Below are positions 7,977 through 14,981 of a DNA stretch of 64,000 nt, one piece after another. The first letter of the stretch is position 1; each line of letters opens with the position of its first letter. The position numbers and the translations under genes were made by a program. The stretch comes from Kordiimonas marina. Its GTDB lineage: Bacteria; Pseudomonadota; Alphaproteobacteria; Sphingomonadales; Kordiimonadaceae. The notes under the pieces are model-generated. The model made no database searches, was not told where the DNA came from, and saw only the letters and a program-made list of their open reading frames with translations. The stretch is taken from NCBI RefSeq assembly GCF_023006325.1, contig NZ_JAINDF010000002.1, positions 186,001 to 250,000 on the forward strand. The letters run 5' to 3'.

Positions 7977-9371
7977 ATGCCCGAGCATTACCGACCTTTC
8001 ACCTCAAGCCTGAGGTCCCGGCTTCTGATTCTCACCTTCCTCTTCATGATGGTGATGTCGGCGTTCGTCTATGTGCCGGCGATTGCGACCTACCGCCAGG
8101 ATTTCCTGGAAAAACGCATGGAAAACGCCCAGATCGCGGCGATGGCGCTGGAGGAAGCGCCGAATCATGCTGTCAGCCCGGCCCTGGAGCATGAGCTGTT
8201 GAAAACGGCCGGGGTTATCGCGGTGATTCTGAGGCGGGAGGACATGAGCCTGTTCCTGGGCTTCGATGTCATGCCGGAATCGGTCGACGCCACCTTCGAT
8301 ATGCGCAATGCGTCCCTGGGTACGCTGATTGTGGATGCCTTCGGTACGCTCAAGGCCCGTGGCCACAGGATCATCCGGGTGGTCGGCATGCCGATGGTGC
8401 CCAACACGCGCTGGCTCGAGGTCACGCTCGATGAGGGCGAGCTCTATGCCGCGCTCACCAATTATTCGAACAATGTCCTGATTCTCTCGATCGTCATTTC
8501 GCTGTTTACCGGGATTCTCGTCTATCTCGCGCTCCATTGGCTTATGGTCCGGCCGATGCGGCGGGTGAAGGACAGTATCGTCGCCTTCCGCCGCCAGCCT
8601 GAAGCGGTGCGCCGTGCGCCCAAAACCAGCCCGCGGACGGATGAGATCGGCCTGATGGAGCGGGAGCTTCTGAGGATGCAGGATGAGGTGCGCCAGAGCC
8701 TCCTGCAGAAAAGCCATCTGGCCGCGCTCGGGGAAGCGGTGGCCAAGATCAACCATGACCTCCGCAATATCCTCTCGACCGCGCAGATTGCGTCCGATGC
8801 CCTGCAGACGGTCGAACATCCGCGGGTGCAGAAGATTTCCCGCCGCCTTATGACGGCGGTAAGCCGGGCGGTGGCCCTGTGCGAAAGCACGATTCGCCAC
8901 GGCAAGGCCGACGATCCGGAACCGGAGAAGGAATGGGTGCCGCTGCTGCCCATCGTCGACGATGTCGCGCTGCTGCTCGGGCTTAATGAAGAAGAACATT
9001 TCACTTTCGATGTCGATATCACCGAGGACCTGAAGGTCCTTGCCGATGCCGAACAGCTGCACCGGGTGCTTCTGAACCTGTGCCGCAACGCGCGCGAGGT
9101 GCAGACCGCGGAAGGGGCTATCGCCATCCAGGCGCGCAAGGATGCGGACGGCACCGTGCATATCACCATTACCGATAAGGGCCCCGGTATCCCGGAGCAT
9201 GTGCTGCCGTCGCTCTTCAAGGCGTTCAGCTCGGCCCGGGCAGGCGGTACCGGCCTCGGGCTCGCCACCGCGCGGGATATCGTGCTGGCCCACGGCGGCC
9301 AGATCATGCTGGAGAAAACCGGGCCCGAGGGCAGCAGCTTCCTGGTCTGCCTGCCGGGCGTGGAAGACTAG
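7977..9371 (+). CDS. Membrane sensor histidine kinase
   Basis: 464 residues. A first membrane helix lies at about 15-37, an extracytoplasmic sensor region of some 130 residues follows, then a second helix at about 167-190 and a HAMP-like linker. The dimerisation box contains His260 in KINHDLRNILS. The ATPase domain has NLCRNARE (N box), DKGPGIP (G1) and GGTGLGLA (G2). It autophosphorylates on His260 in response to an unknown envelope signal. No response regulator is adjacent, so it is an orphan. The peptidase gene follows after nine bases and is probably cotranscribed. Confidence 0.92.
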   Translation: MPEHYRPFTSSLRSRLLILTFLFMMVMSAFVYVPAIATYRQDFLEKRMENAQIAAMALEEAPNHAVSPALEHELLKTAGVIAVILRREDMSLFLGFDVMPESVDATFDMRNASLGTLIVDAFGTLKARGHRIIRVVGMPMVPNTRWLEVTLDEGELYAALTNYSNNVLILSIVISLFTGILVYLALHWLMVRPMRRVKDSIVAFRRQPEAVRRAPKTSPRTDEIGLMERELLRMQDEVRQSLLQKSHLAALGEAVAKINHDLRNILSTAQIASDALQTVEHPRVQKISRRLMTAVSRAVALCESTIRHGKADDPEPEKEWVPLLPIVDDVALLLGLNEEEHFTFDVDITEDLKVLADAEQLHRVLLNLCRNAREVQTAEGAIAIQARKDADGTVHITITDKGPGIPEHVLPSLFKAFSSARAGGTGLGLATARDIVLAHGGQIMLEKTGPEGSSFLVCLPGVED

Positions 9372-9380
9372 GGGCCCGCG

Positions 9381-10295
9381 ATGGTCACGATCAGCGCCAA
9401 ACCCGGCCCCAGCGATTCGTTTACCGATATTGACGGCCTCCGCGTCGGTCAGGCCCATGATGCGGCTGTCCGCACCGGGGTGACCGTGATTCTGCCGGAC
9501 GCGCCTGTCGCCATGGGCGTGGATGTACGTGGCGGCGGCCCCGGCACGCGCGATACCGATGCGCTCGACCCCACCTGTCTTGTGGATAAGGTCCACGGCC
9601 TTGTTCTTTCCGGCGGCTCCGTCTTTGGCCTGGCCGCCGCGGACGGTGTTGCCGCGGCACTGTCTGAACGCGGCATCGGCCTGCCGCTGGGTCCGCGCGC
9701 GGTGCCGGTGGTGCCGTCGGCGATCCTGTTCGACCTGATGAACGGCGGCGACAAGGATTGGGGCACGGAGCCACCCTACCGGCGCCTCGGCGTGCAAGCA
9801 CTTGATGCTGTAAGCGTGGATGTGACCGAAGGCGCGGCGGGTGCTGGCTATGGTGCGCGCGCGGGTGGCAGGGCAGGCGGCATCGGCACGGCAAGCCTGG
9901 TGACGGATGACGGCCTGATGGTGGCGGCGATTGTCGCGGTCAACAGCTTCGGGGCGGTGATGGACGGCACGCCGGAGCATGGCACGGTCGACCTACCCAA
10001 GCTGGGGCTCGTCGGTGCCAACACCACCATCGGTGCGGTGGCCACCAACCTCACACTCGATAAGGCCGCCTGCACGCGGCTGGCCATCATGGCGCAGGAC
10101 GGCTTCGCCCGGGCGATTCGCCCGATCCACACCCCGTTCGATGGCGATACGATCTTCGCCATGTCCACCGGTGCAAAGCCGCTAGACGGCCCGCTCGCGC
10201 CGGTCATGGCGGTCCTGGGCACCTTGTCTGCGGACTGTATGGTCCGGGCGATAGGGAAAGCGGTGAAGGCGGCAGGCGTTACGACTGGGGCTTGA
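9381..10295 (+). CDS. P1 family (S58, DmpA-like) peptidase
   Basis: 304 residues of the P1/DmpA family, N-terminal nucleophile hydrolases that self-cleave into two chains. Features include DGLRVGQAHD near the start, the GGSVFGLAAADG segment, GGIGTAS, and NTTIGAVATN, where cleavage normally exposes the nucleophile Thr or Ser. The IRPIHTPFDGDTIF segment near the C-terminus is also typical. Members are aminopeptidases or amidases with varied substrates; the substrate here is unknown. AGGGG precedes the ATG. Its last 17 bases overlap the convergent lipoprotein gene. Confidence 0.9.
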   Translation: MVTISAKPGPSDSFTDIDGLRVGQAHDAAVRTGVTVILPDAPVAMGVDVRGGGPGTRDTDALDPTCLVDKVHGLVLSGGSVFGLAAADGVAAALSERGIGLPLGPRAVPVVPSAILFDLMNGGDKDWGTEPPYRRLGVQALDAVSVDVTEGAAGAGYGARAGGRAGGIGTASLVTDDGLMVAAIVAVNSFGAVMDGTPEHGTVDLPKLGLVGANTTIGAVATNLTLDKAACTRLAIMAQDGFARAIRPIHTPFDGDTIFAMSTGAKPLDGPLAPVMAVLGTLSADCMVRAIGKAVKAAGVTTGA

Positions 10296-10815
10296 GCCCG
10301 GCCAGCCGCTGACGCTCATCCACGACAAATTTCTCGATAATTCCAGCTTGTGATTCTGCGGCTTCCGCGACGCTTGCGAGCGCCGGGTCGGTGGCGGCGA
10401 TGAGCTTATCCAGCCGGCTCGCGGTCTGGCTCAGCCGCGTCAGCGCGGCTTGCGCGTCATACCAGGCATCCAGCCGGGCCTCAGCCGCCGCTTCGTCAAC
10501 CTTGGCGACAGCTTCGCGGTAGGCCAGCGTGTCGGCCTTGAGGTCGGTCTTGATTTCAGTGAGGAGCGCATCGGCCTCAGCGGCGGTTTTGGGCAGGGTG
10601 TCCTCGGTCCGTCTGGTCGGGGCTGCGGGCTCCGCATGGGTGCTGGCGCGCTGTTGGTCGGCGGGCTTTTTCGCGGGATGAAGCGGCTTGGTGCGGGCGG
10701 ACTGGTCCGGCAGCGGTTCGGAAAGAGTCGGCCATGTGTCGCCCCTGCCTGCGCAGGCCGCCAGAAGGCCACATAAAACGAGTGGAAACAGGTTTTTAGC
10801 GCTGCCGAATTTCAT
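10279..10815 (-). CDS. Putative lipoprotein of unknown function
   Basis: 178 residues with a lipoprotein signal peptide (LLAAC, lipidated Cys21). Residues 25-75 are proline, lysine and charge rich and probably disordered. The remainder is alanine/glutamate-rich and predicted helical, perhaps a coiled coil. No enzymatic motif is visible and I do not recognise a family. The gene is convergent with, and overlaps by 17 bases, the P1 peptidase gene. It could be a periplasmic structural or adaptor protein, but that is speculation. Confidence 0.75.
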   Translation of the reverse strand: MKFGSAKNLFPLVLCGLLAACAGRGDTWPTLSEPLPDQSARTKPLHPAKKPADQQRASTHAEPAAPTRRTEDTLPKTAAEADALLTEIKTDLKADTLAYREAVAKVDEAAAEARLDAWYDAQAALTRLSQTASRLDKLIAATDPALASVAEAAESQAGIIEKFVVDERQRLAGLKPQS

Positions 10816-10977
10816 GAAAAGGCCTTATTTTCTATGTGCTTCCTACCCTAAGGCTAACTTTCCTTTGTGGCGGAAACAAGAAAAAGCGATTTCCCTCTTG
10901 CAATATAAAAGCAATCTTATTAGGTTCCGCCGCACACCGCAGCCGGAACACTGGTGGTGGTGACATTTCGATGGTAT

Positions 10978-11054
10978 GCGCCGGTAGCTCAGCTGGATAG
11001 AGCATCAGACTACGAATCTGAGGGCCGGGGGTTCGAATCCTCCCCGGCGCACCA
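10978..11054 (+). tRNA. tRNA-Arg (anticodon ACG)
   Basis: A 77-base cloverleaf with acceptor stem gcgccgg/ccggcgc, the D arm (agctcagctggatagagc), anticodon stem tcaga/tctga around the loop ctacgaa, and the T arm with ggttcgaatcc. The anticodon is ACG, read as inosine-CG for CGU/CGC/CGA arginine codons. The terminal CCA is encoded. A Rho-independent terminator follows within 14 bases. Confidence 0.97.
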
Positions 11055-11067
11055 CTCGAAACAGAAC

Positions 11068-11094
11068 AAACCCGCCTCCCCGGCGGGTTTTTTG
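11068..11094 (+). terminator. Terminator after tRNA-Arg
   Basis: Stem cccgcc/ggcggg (extended by A-T pairs) at 11071-11087 with a five-base loop, followed by a run of six T and then GTTTT. It ends the tRNA transcript. Confidence 0.85.
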
Positions 11095-11121
11095 TTTTGG
11101 GCTTAGGCTGGGGAGGTGGTG

Positions 11122-11673
11122 ATGCGGTTGTTTCTGGACGAGGGCGAACGGCAATTGCTGGCGCGACTGGGTGCAGGTGTGTCGAACGTATCCGTTTATC
11201 GGACGGGGATGTATCCAACTGCCGTTGTGTTCACAGTACCGGACTGTAGCCAAATCAAACTTTTTGCCACTGAAGAAGTGATAGATTCGGAATTCGAGGT
11301 GTTTCCGGCACGGGCCTCTGCTGGAGGTGTCGGTGATGCGCCCGGCATGACTATGGATTGGATGGTAGGCCTACCTGTGGTGCGTGTCAGTATATTGCGA
11401 AAGTCGGAGTGGATTGAAGCAGCTGACAACGAGACGAAAGCCTTGATGTTGGGTGGCTCCGAAGGGGCGACAGTTCAGCATGAGGGTAAGTCACAAGATA
11501 TTCCGGCAGGGGCCTTATCTGAGGTCAGTTTGGATGCTGGAATTGAAATAGAGTTCGATGACGGACGGACCCTCCTTGTGGCGACCTCTATGTTTCCATA
11601 TGCGCTATACGTTTCGGGGTGTGATTTTTCAGAGTCATCCGATGCCCAGATTTATGAACGGCAGTCACTCTAA
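11122..11673 (+). CDS. Hypothetical protein, AT-richer than neighbours
   Basis: 183 residues, cytoplasmic by appearance, with no signal peptide or membrane helix and no family I recognise. The protein is acidic and looks mainly beta, with a C-terminal DDGRTLLVATSMFPYALYVSG segment. The ATG follows GGGAGG by five bases; in-frame GTG codons just before it are alternatives. Base use is visibly less GC-rich than the flanking genes, and the gene begins 68 bases after a tRNA, a classic landing site for foreign DNA. No integrase or repeated tRNA end was seen. Function unknown. Confidence 0.7.
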   Translation: MRLFLDEGERQLLARLGAGVSNVSVYRTGMYPTAVVFTVPDCSQIKLFATEEVIDSEFEVFPARASAGGVGDAPGMTMDWMVGLPVVRVSILRKSEWIEAADNETKALMLGGSEGATVQHEGKSQDIPAGALSEVSLDAGIEIEFDDGRTLLVATSMFPYALYVSGCDFSESSDAQIYERQSL

Positions 11674-11694
11674 GGTCAGTATGTCGCCGCTAGC

Positions 11695-12285
11695 TCAGCG
11701 CGCTTTCCGCCACATGCGCCAAAGCGGCGGGCTTCCCTTTACGGGCGTGACCTCTTCCATAAGCTCGAACCCGTGGTTTTGGTAGAAGCCCAGATTGTCG
11801 CGCTTCGAATTCTCCAGATAGGCCGGCATGTGGGCTGCATCGATGGCCTTGAGCGCCTGGCGCATCACAAGGCCGCCGAGTCCCTTGCCCTGCTTGCCGG
11901 GGCGAACGCCGATCGCGAACAGATAATAATGTGGTTCCGCCGGGTGATTCTTGGTCATGAAGGCGTCGATCGCCAGCGAGCGGAGAACCGCGCGCGGGCC
12001 GCCATAACGCAGGATGGGGTATGCAAGCGACAGCGTGCTCAGGAGGCTGAGGTCTTTGCCTACGCCCGGCGGCAGCCATAAGGCCCCGGCGCTGCCGTCC
12101 GCCGTGACATGGCCGAAGCCGTCCTTCAGATACAGGTCCCGCGCGAGCCCCGTGAAGGTGGGCTTAAGCGCCTTCACGTTCCGGAATGTCCACAGGTTCA
12201 TCGGGTCGTCGGCGAAGGCATCGGCAATGATGCCCCCGATCAGGGTATGGTCGGCCGGGGTCAGGGGTCTGACGTCAGGCTGCAT
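11695..12285 (-). CDS. GNAT family N-acetyltransferase
   Basis: 196 residues with a GNAT fold. The acetyl-CoA-binding segment is IGVRPGKQGKGLGGLVM (the Q/R-x-x-G-x-G/A pattern), followed by the AYLENSKRDNLGFYQNHGFE region typical of strands 5 to helix 4. The acceptor substrate is unknown. GGAGA precedes this ATG; an upstream TTG in frame would add five residues. It is transcribed towards the orphan gene at 11122. Confidence 0.87.
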   Translation of the reverse strand: MQPDVRPLTPADHTLIGGIIADAFADDPMNLWTFRNVKALKPTFTGLARDLYLKDGFGHVTADGSAGALWLPPGVGKDLSLLSTLSLAYPILRYGGPRAVLRSLAIDAFMTKNHPAEPHYYLFAIGVRPGKQGKGLGGLVMRQALKAIDAAHMPAYLENSKRDNLGFYQNHGFELMEEVTPVKGSPPLWRMWRKAR

Positions 12286-12382
12286 CGGGCGTCTCCACAA
12301 AAATGAATATGTTTCACTTTATGGGGTGAGACGGGAAATGCAAGCCCGGGCTGACGGTATGCGCAGGCCCGGGCAAGCTGGG

Positions 12383-13234
12383 TCAGCCAAGTTTATCCTT
12401 CAGGAAGGTCATACTGCGCCCCCAGGCCAGGTCGGCGGCCGCCTTGTTGTAGCGCGCGGCGTTGGTGTCATTGTTGAAGGCGTGCTGGACGCCGTCATAG
12501 ATGAAAAGCTGATAGTCGACGCCAGCCGCCTGAAGCGCCGCCTTGTAGGCGTCGATACCTTCGCCGATGCGTTTGTCGAGCCCGGCGTAATGCAGCATCA
12601 TCGCGGCCTTGATATGGGAGGCCGCCTCGGCGGAAACCTGCCTGCCATAATAGGCGACACCGGCACTGAGGTCCGGCGCGTGTGCTGCGAGCTGGTTGAC
12701 CATGCCGCCACCCCAGCAGAAGCCCATGGCCCCTACCTTGCCGCTTGAGGCAAAATGATCGACCGCGGCGACCAGGCTCGCCACCGTGTGGGGATCCTCG
12801 AGCTGATAGATCATCTTGCGGGCTTCATCCTCATCCGCAGGTGTGCCACCCATGGGGGACAGCATGTCCGGCGCGACGGCATGAAAGCCTGCCAGCGCAA
12901 CCCGGCGGGTGACATCCTTGATGTGCGGGTTGAGGCCTCTGTTTTCATGGATGACAAGAACGGTCGGTCGTTTTTCCGCCGGGCTGTCCGCCCGATCGGC
13001 GACATAGGCCATCAAGGGCCCGGTGGACAGCTTGAGCGTGACGGACCCGGTCTTCAGCCGCGGGTCGTCTTCGGGGATGACCGCGGCGGCGGCATAGTTA
13101 TTCTGGAGAAGCGGCAACAAGGTGGCCGCGGCGGCGGTACCTCCCGCCAGAAACGCCAGACGTTTGAGAAACGCCCGTCGTCCCATCGTGCCGTGGGTGA
13201 AGCTGTCGTAAAGATCGATGATATCCTGGCGCAT
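12383..13234 (-). CDS. Dienelactone hydrolase family protein, Tat-exported
   Basis: 283 residues with a twin-arginine signal at 18-45 (GRRAFLKR followed by a hydrophobic stretch), so it is probably exported folded. The alpha/beta hydrolase core has the dienelactone hydrolase nucleophile elbow GFCWGG with Cys173, and likely Asp220 and His251 (VQHAFNN) complete the triad. The conserved HENRGL segment near residue 96 also fits. The family hydrolyses lactones and esters; the substrate here is unknown. A GGGGAGG ribosome site supports the start. Confidence 0.92.
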   Translation of the reverse strand: MRQDIIDLYDSFTHGTMGRRAFLKRLAFLAGGTAAAATLLPLLQNNYAAAAVIPEDDPRLKTGSVTLKLSTGPLMAYVADRADSPAEKRPTVLVIHENRGLNPHIKDVTRRVALAGFHAVAPDMLSPMGGTPADEDEARKMIYQLEDPHTVASLVAAVDHFASSGKVGAMGFCWGGGMVNQLAAHAPDLSAGVAYYGRQVSAEAASHIKAAMMLHYAGLDKRIGEGIDAYKAALQAAGVDYQLFIYDGVQHAFNNDTNAARYNKAAADLAWGRSMTFLKDKLG

Positions 13235-13340
13235 GGCATCCTCCCCTTTGATCAGGGCAGTTTACCATGAAATGGCTGTGGCCAGAATAGAGCCAGAATA
13301 GAAGATGGGAAGGGGGCGGAGGCCCCCAGCTCTTGCCCTG

Positions 13341-13571
13341 CTAGTCTTTCTTCAGGCTGACGATGTCTTCCATCATTTTGCGCTGTGACCGGTCCCGCAC
13401 CACCATGAAGGCATGGATGGCGAGGATGGCCCAAAGCACGAAGCCCGCCCCGAAAAAGACGAAGGTGAACCAGGATACGACCCAGAAGATGCCGCTGATG
13501 ATGGCCTGGATCGGCTTGCCGGACAGAAGAAGCGCCAATGGCGGCGCGAGAAAAGCGATGAGATACAGCAT
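13341..13571 (-). CDS. YqaE/Pmp3 family small membrane protein
   Basis: 76 residues with two membrane helices: LYLIAFLAPPLALLLSG with the characteristic PP, and a second from IISGIFWVVSW through VLWAILAIHAFMVV. This matches the Pmp3/YqaE proteolipid-like family, linked to membrane potential and stress tolerance in other organisms. The ORF extends upstream, but the GGGGGGA ribosome site and the family's N-terminus favour this ATG. It follows the DUF3126 gene with a 26-base gap and is probably cotranscribed. Confidence 0.72.
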   Translation of the reverse strand: MLYLIAFLAPPLALLLSGKPIQAIISGIFWVVSWFTFVFFGAGFVLWAILAIHAFMVVRDRSQRKMMEDIVSLKKD

Positions 13572-13597
13572 GGTCAGTCCCCCCTGTTTGGCCTGCC

Positions 13598-13813
13598 TTA
13601 CACTTTGGGCAGGTCTTCCTCGATGACGCACATATGGAACTGGAACGACACCTCGCCCTCGTCTTCGTCCCGGTAGGCGACGCCGATGAATTCGTCGGCG
13701 AGCATGACCTCAACGGAATCGTCGGCGTTCGGGCGGCGAACCAGTCTGATCTTGTCATTGTTGAAAGTGGTCTGCAGATAGGCTTGCAGGCGTTTGATTT
13801 CAGTCGGGTTCAC
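13598..13813 (-). CDS. DUF3126 family protein
   Basis: 71 residues matching DUF3126, a small family found in Alphaproteobacteria: EIKRLQAYLQTTFNN, then RLVRRPNADDSVEVML, EFIGVAYRDEDEGEVSFQF. It is soluble and acidic with alpha then beta content; function unknown. The start is GTG with AAGGAG upstream. It heads a short minus-strand pair with the YqaE-like gene. Confidence 0.88.
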   Translation of the reverse strand: MNPTEIKRLQAYLQTTFNNDKIRLVRRPNADDSVEVMLADEFIGVAYRDEDEGEVSFQFHMCVIEEDLPKV

Positions 13814-14011
13814 CCTGGTTGCTCCTTATTCTTGTGCACTATGCAGTTGCCATGGTTTATCCAAGCCGAGGGACAGGATGCAAGAAAAACTGGACCAAAT
13901 GGCTCATTCGATGCCGATTCGGTGCGTTGAGACTTGTCTGGGCCGTGGGATCGGGTAACGTGAGGCGCCATAAATACCCTCTAAAAATACCCTCTAATGG
14001 GCGGAGTTTGT

Positions 14012-14422
14012 ATGAGCGACACCGACGACAATGAGTTTTCCTACGCCAATGATGCGGAACTGGTCGGTCAGTTCCTCAGCTGGACTGAGGGAGCGCTCAC
14101 CGAGCTTCGGGAATTGACGGACGGGATGGCGGAGGTCGAGTCGAAATCGAGCCCGACGGTGGAACGCGTCTATGACCTCGCTCACAATATCAAGGGTATG
14201 GGCGCCAGCTTCGATTATAGCCTGATGACGGAGGCCGGCGCGTCCCTGTGCAATTACATCAAGAAGCTGGAGGACGGCGCCACCGCCAGCCGCCGGGTGA
14301 TTGATGCCCATGTACGGGTGTTCGAGGTGGTGATCCAGAACAAGATACGGGGGGACGGTGGTCCGTCCGGCCAGGCGCTCATCGATCGTCTCGCAGCCAT
14401 GATTGCCGAGGAACGGGGCTAA
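14012..14422 (+). CDS. Orphan Hpt domain protein
   Basis: 136 residues. The histidine phosphotransfer motif is AHNIKGMGASFDY with His58; the flanking helices are consistent with a four-helix Hpt bundle. It probably relays phosphate between a kinase and a regulator encoded elsewhere. It differs in sequence from the Hpt protein at 3873-4232, so the two likely serve different relays. I chose the ATG at 14012 after a GGCGGAG element; an in-frame upstream ATG adds five residues. A possible terminator overlaps its stop codon. Confidence 0.85.
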   Translation: MSDTDDNEFSYANDAELVGQFLSWTEGALTELRELTDGMAEVESKSSPTVERVYDLAHNIKGMGASFDYSLMTEAGASLCNYIKKLEDGATASRRVIDAHVRVFEVVIQNKIRGDGGPSGQALIDRLAAMIAEERG

Positions 14423-14436
14423 AAGTTCCCTTTTTG
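14410..14436 (+). terminator. Possible terminator overlapping the Hpt stop codon
   Basis: A five-pair stem ggaac/gttcc (14410-14414 and 14425-14429) followed by cTTTTTGTTCTTTTTT. The TAA stop lies in the loop. The stem is short, so this is tentative. Confidence 0.4.
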
Positions 14437-14522
14437 TTCTTTTTTCTTGCCTTTAAATCGAGGGCTTTTCATCCTGTCTGCCTGTCATGGCTGCGCCCAT
14501 GGCTTCAGGATGGGGACACCTG

Positions 14523-14981
14523 ATGACCCAAACAGACACAATCACCCGCGGTGCCGCCCGGCTGTTGACCGAGCTTGGTTTTGCCCCGCTTGCTGAGGTG
14601 CCGCTCACCAACGGGCGCCGGGCCGATTTGGTCGGTATCGGCCGTACGGGGGAGCTCGTGGTGGTGGAGGTCAAGTCCGGTCTGCAGGATTTCAGAAGCG
14701 ACAATAAATGGCCCGAGTATCTGGCCTATGCCGACCGCTTCTTCTTCGCGGTCGATCGCGATTTCCCGTTTGAGGTGTTGGACGAGGAAGCGAGCTTGCC
14801 CGCACGCACCGGCATCATCATCGCTGACCGCTTCGGTGGCGATATCGTGCGGGAGGCCGCCGTCCATAAAGTCAATGCCGCGCGGCGGAAGAAGCTGACG
14901 CTCAGTATCGCGCGGCTCGGCACCTCCCGGCTTGCAGCCGGGCTTTATGGTCAGGTGTCGTCGCTCATGCGTTCGCCGTAG
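14523..14981 (+). CDS. mmcB: MmcB family DNA repair protein
   Basis: 152 residues matching MmcB, a predicted nuclease of the PD-(D/E)xK type found in Alphaproteobacteria and linked in Caulobacter to mitomycin C damage repair. The core is RRADLVGIGRTGELVVVEVKSG, where Asp and E-x-K are the presumed metal-binding residues, followed by DFRSDNKWPEYL and YADRFFFAV. The chosen ATG follows GGGGACACCTG. Its 3' end overlaps the convergent HD-GYP-like gene by 31 bases. Confidence 0.88.
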   Translation: MTQTDTITRGAARLLTELGFAPLAEVPLTNGRRADLVGIGRTGELVVVEVKSGLQDFRSDNKWPEYLAYADRFFFAVDRDFPFEVLDEEASLPARTGIIIADRFGGDIVREAAVHKVNAARRKKLTLSIARLGTSRLAAGLYGQVSSLMRSP

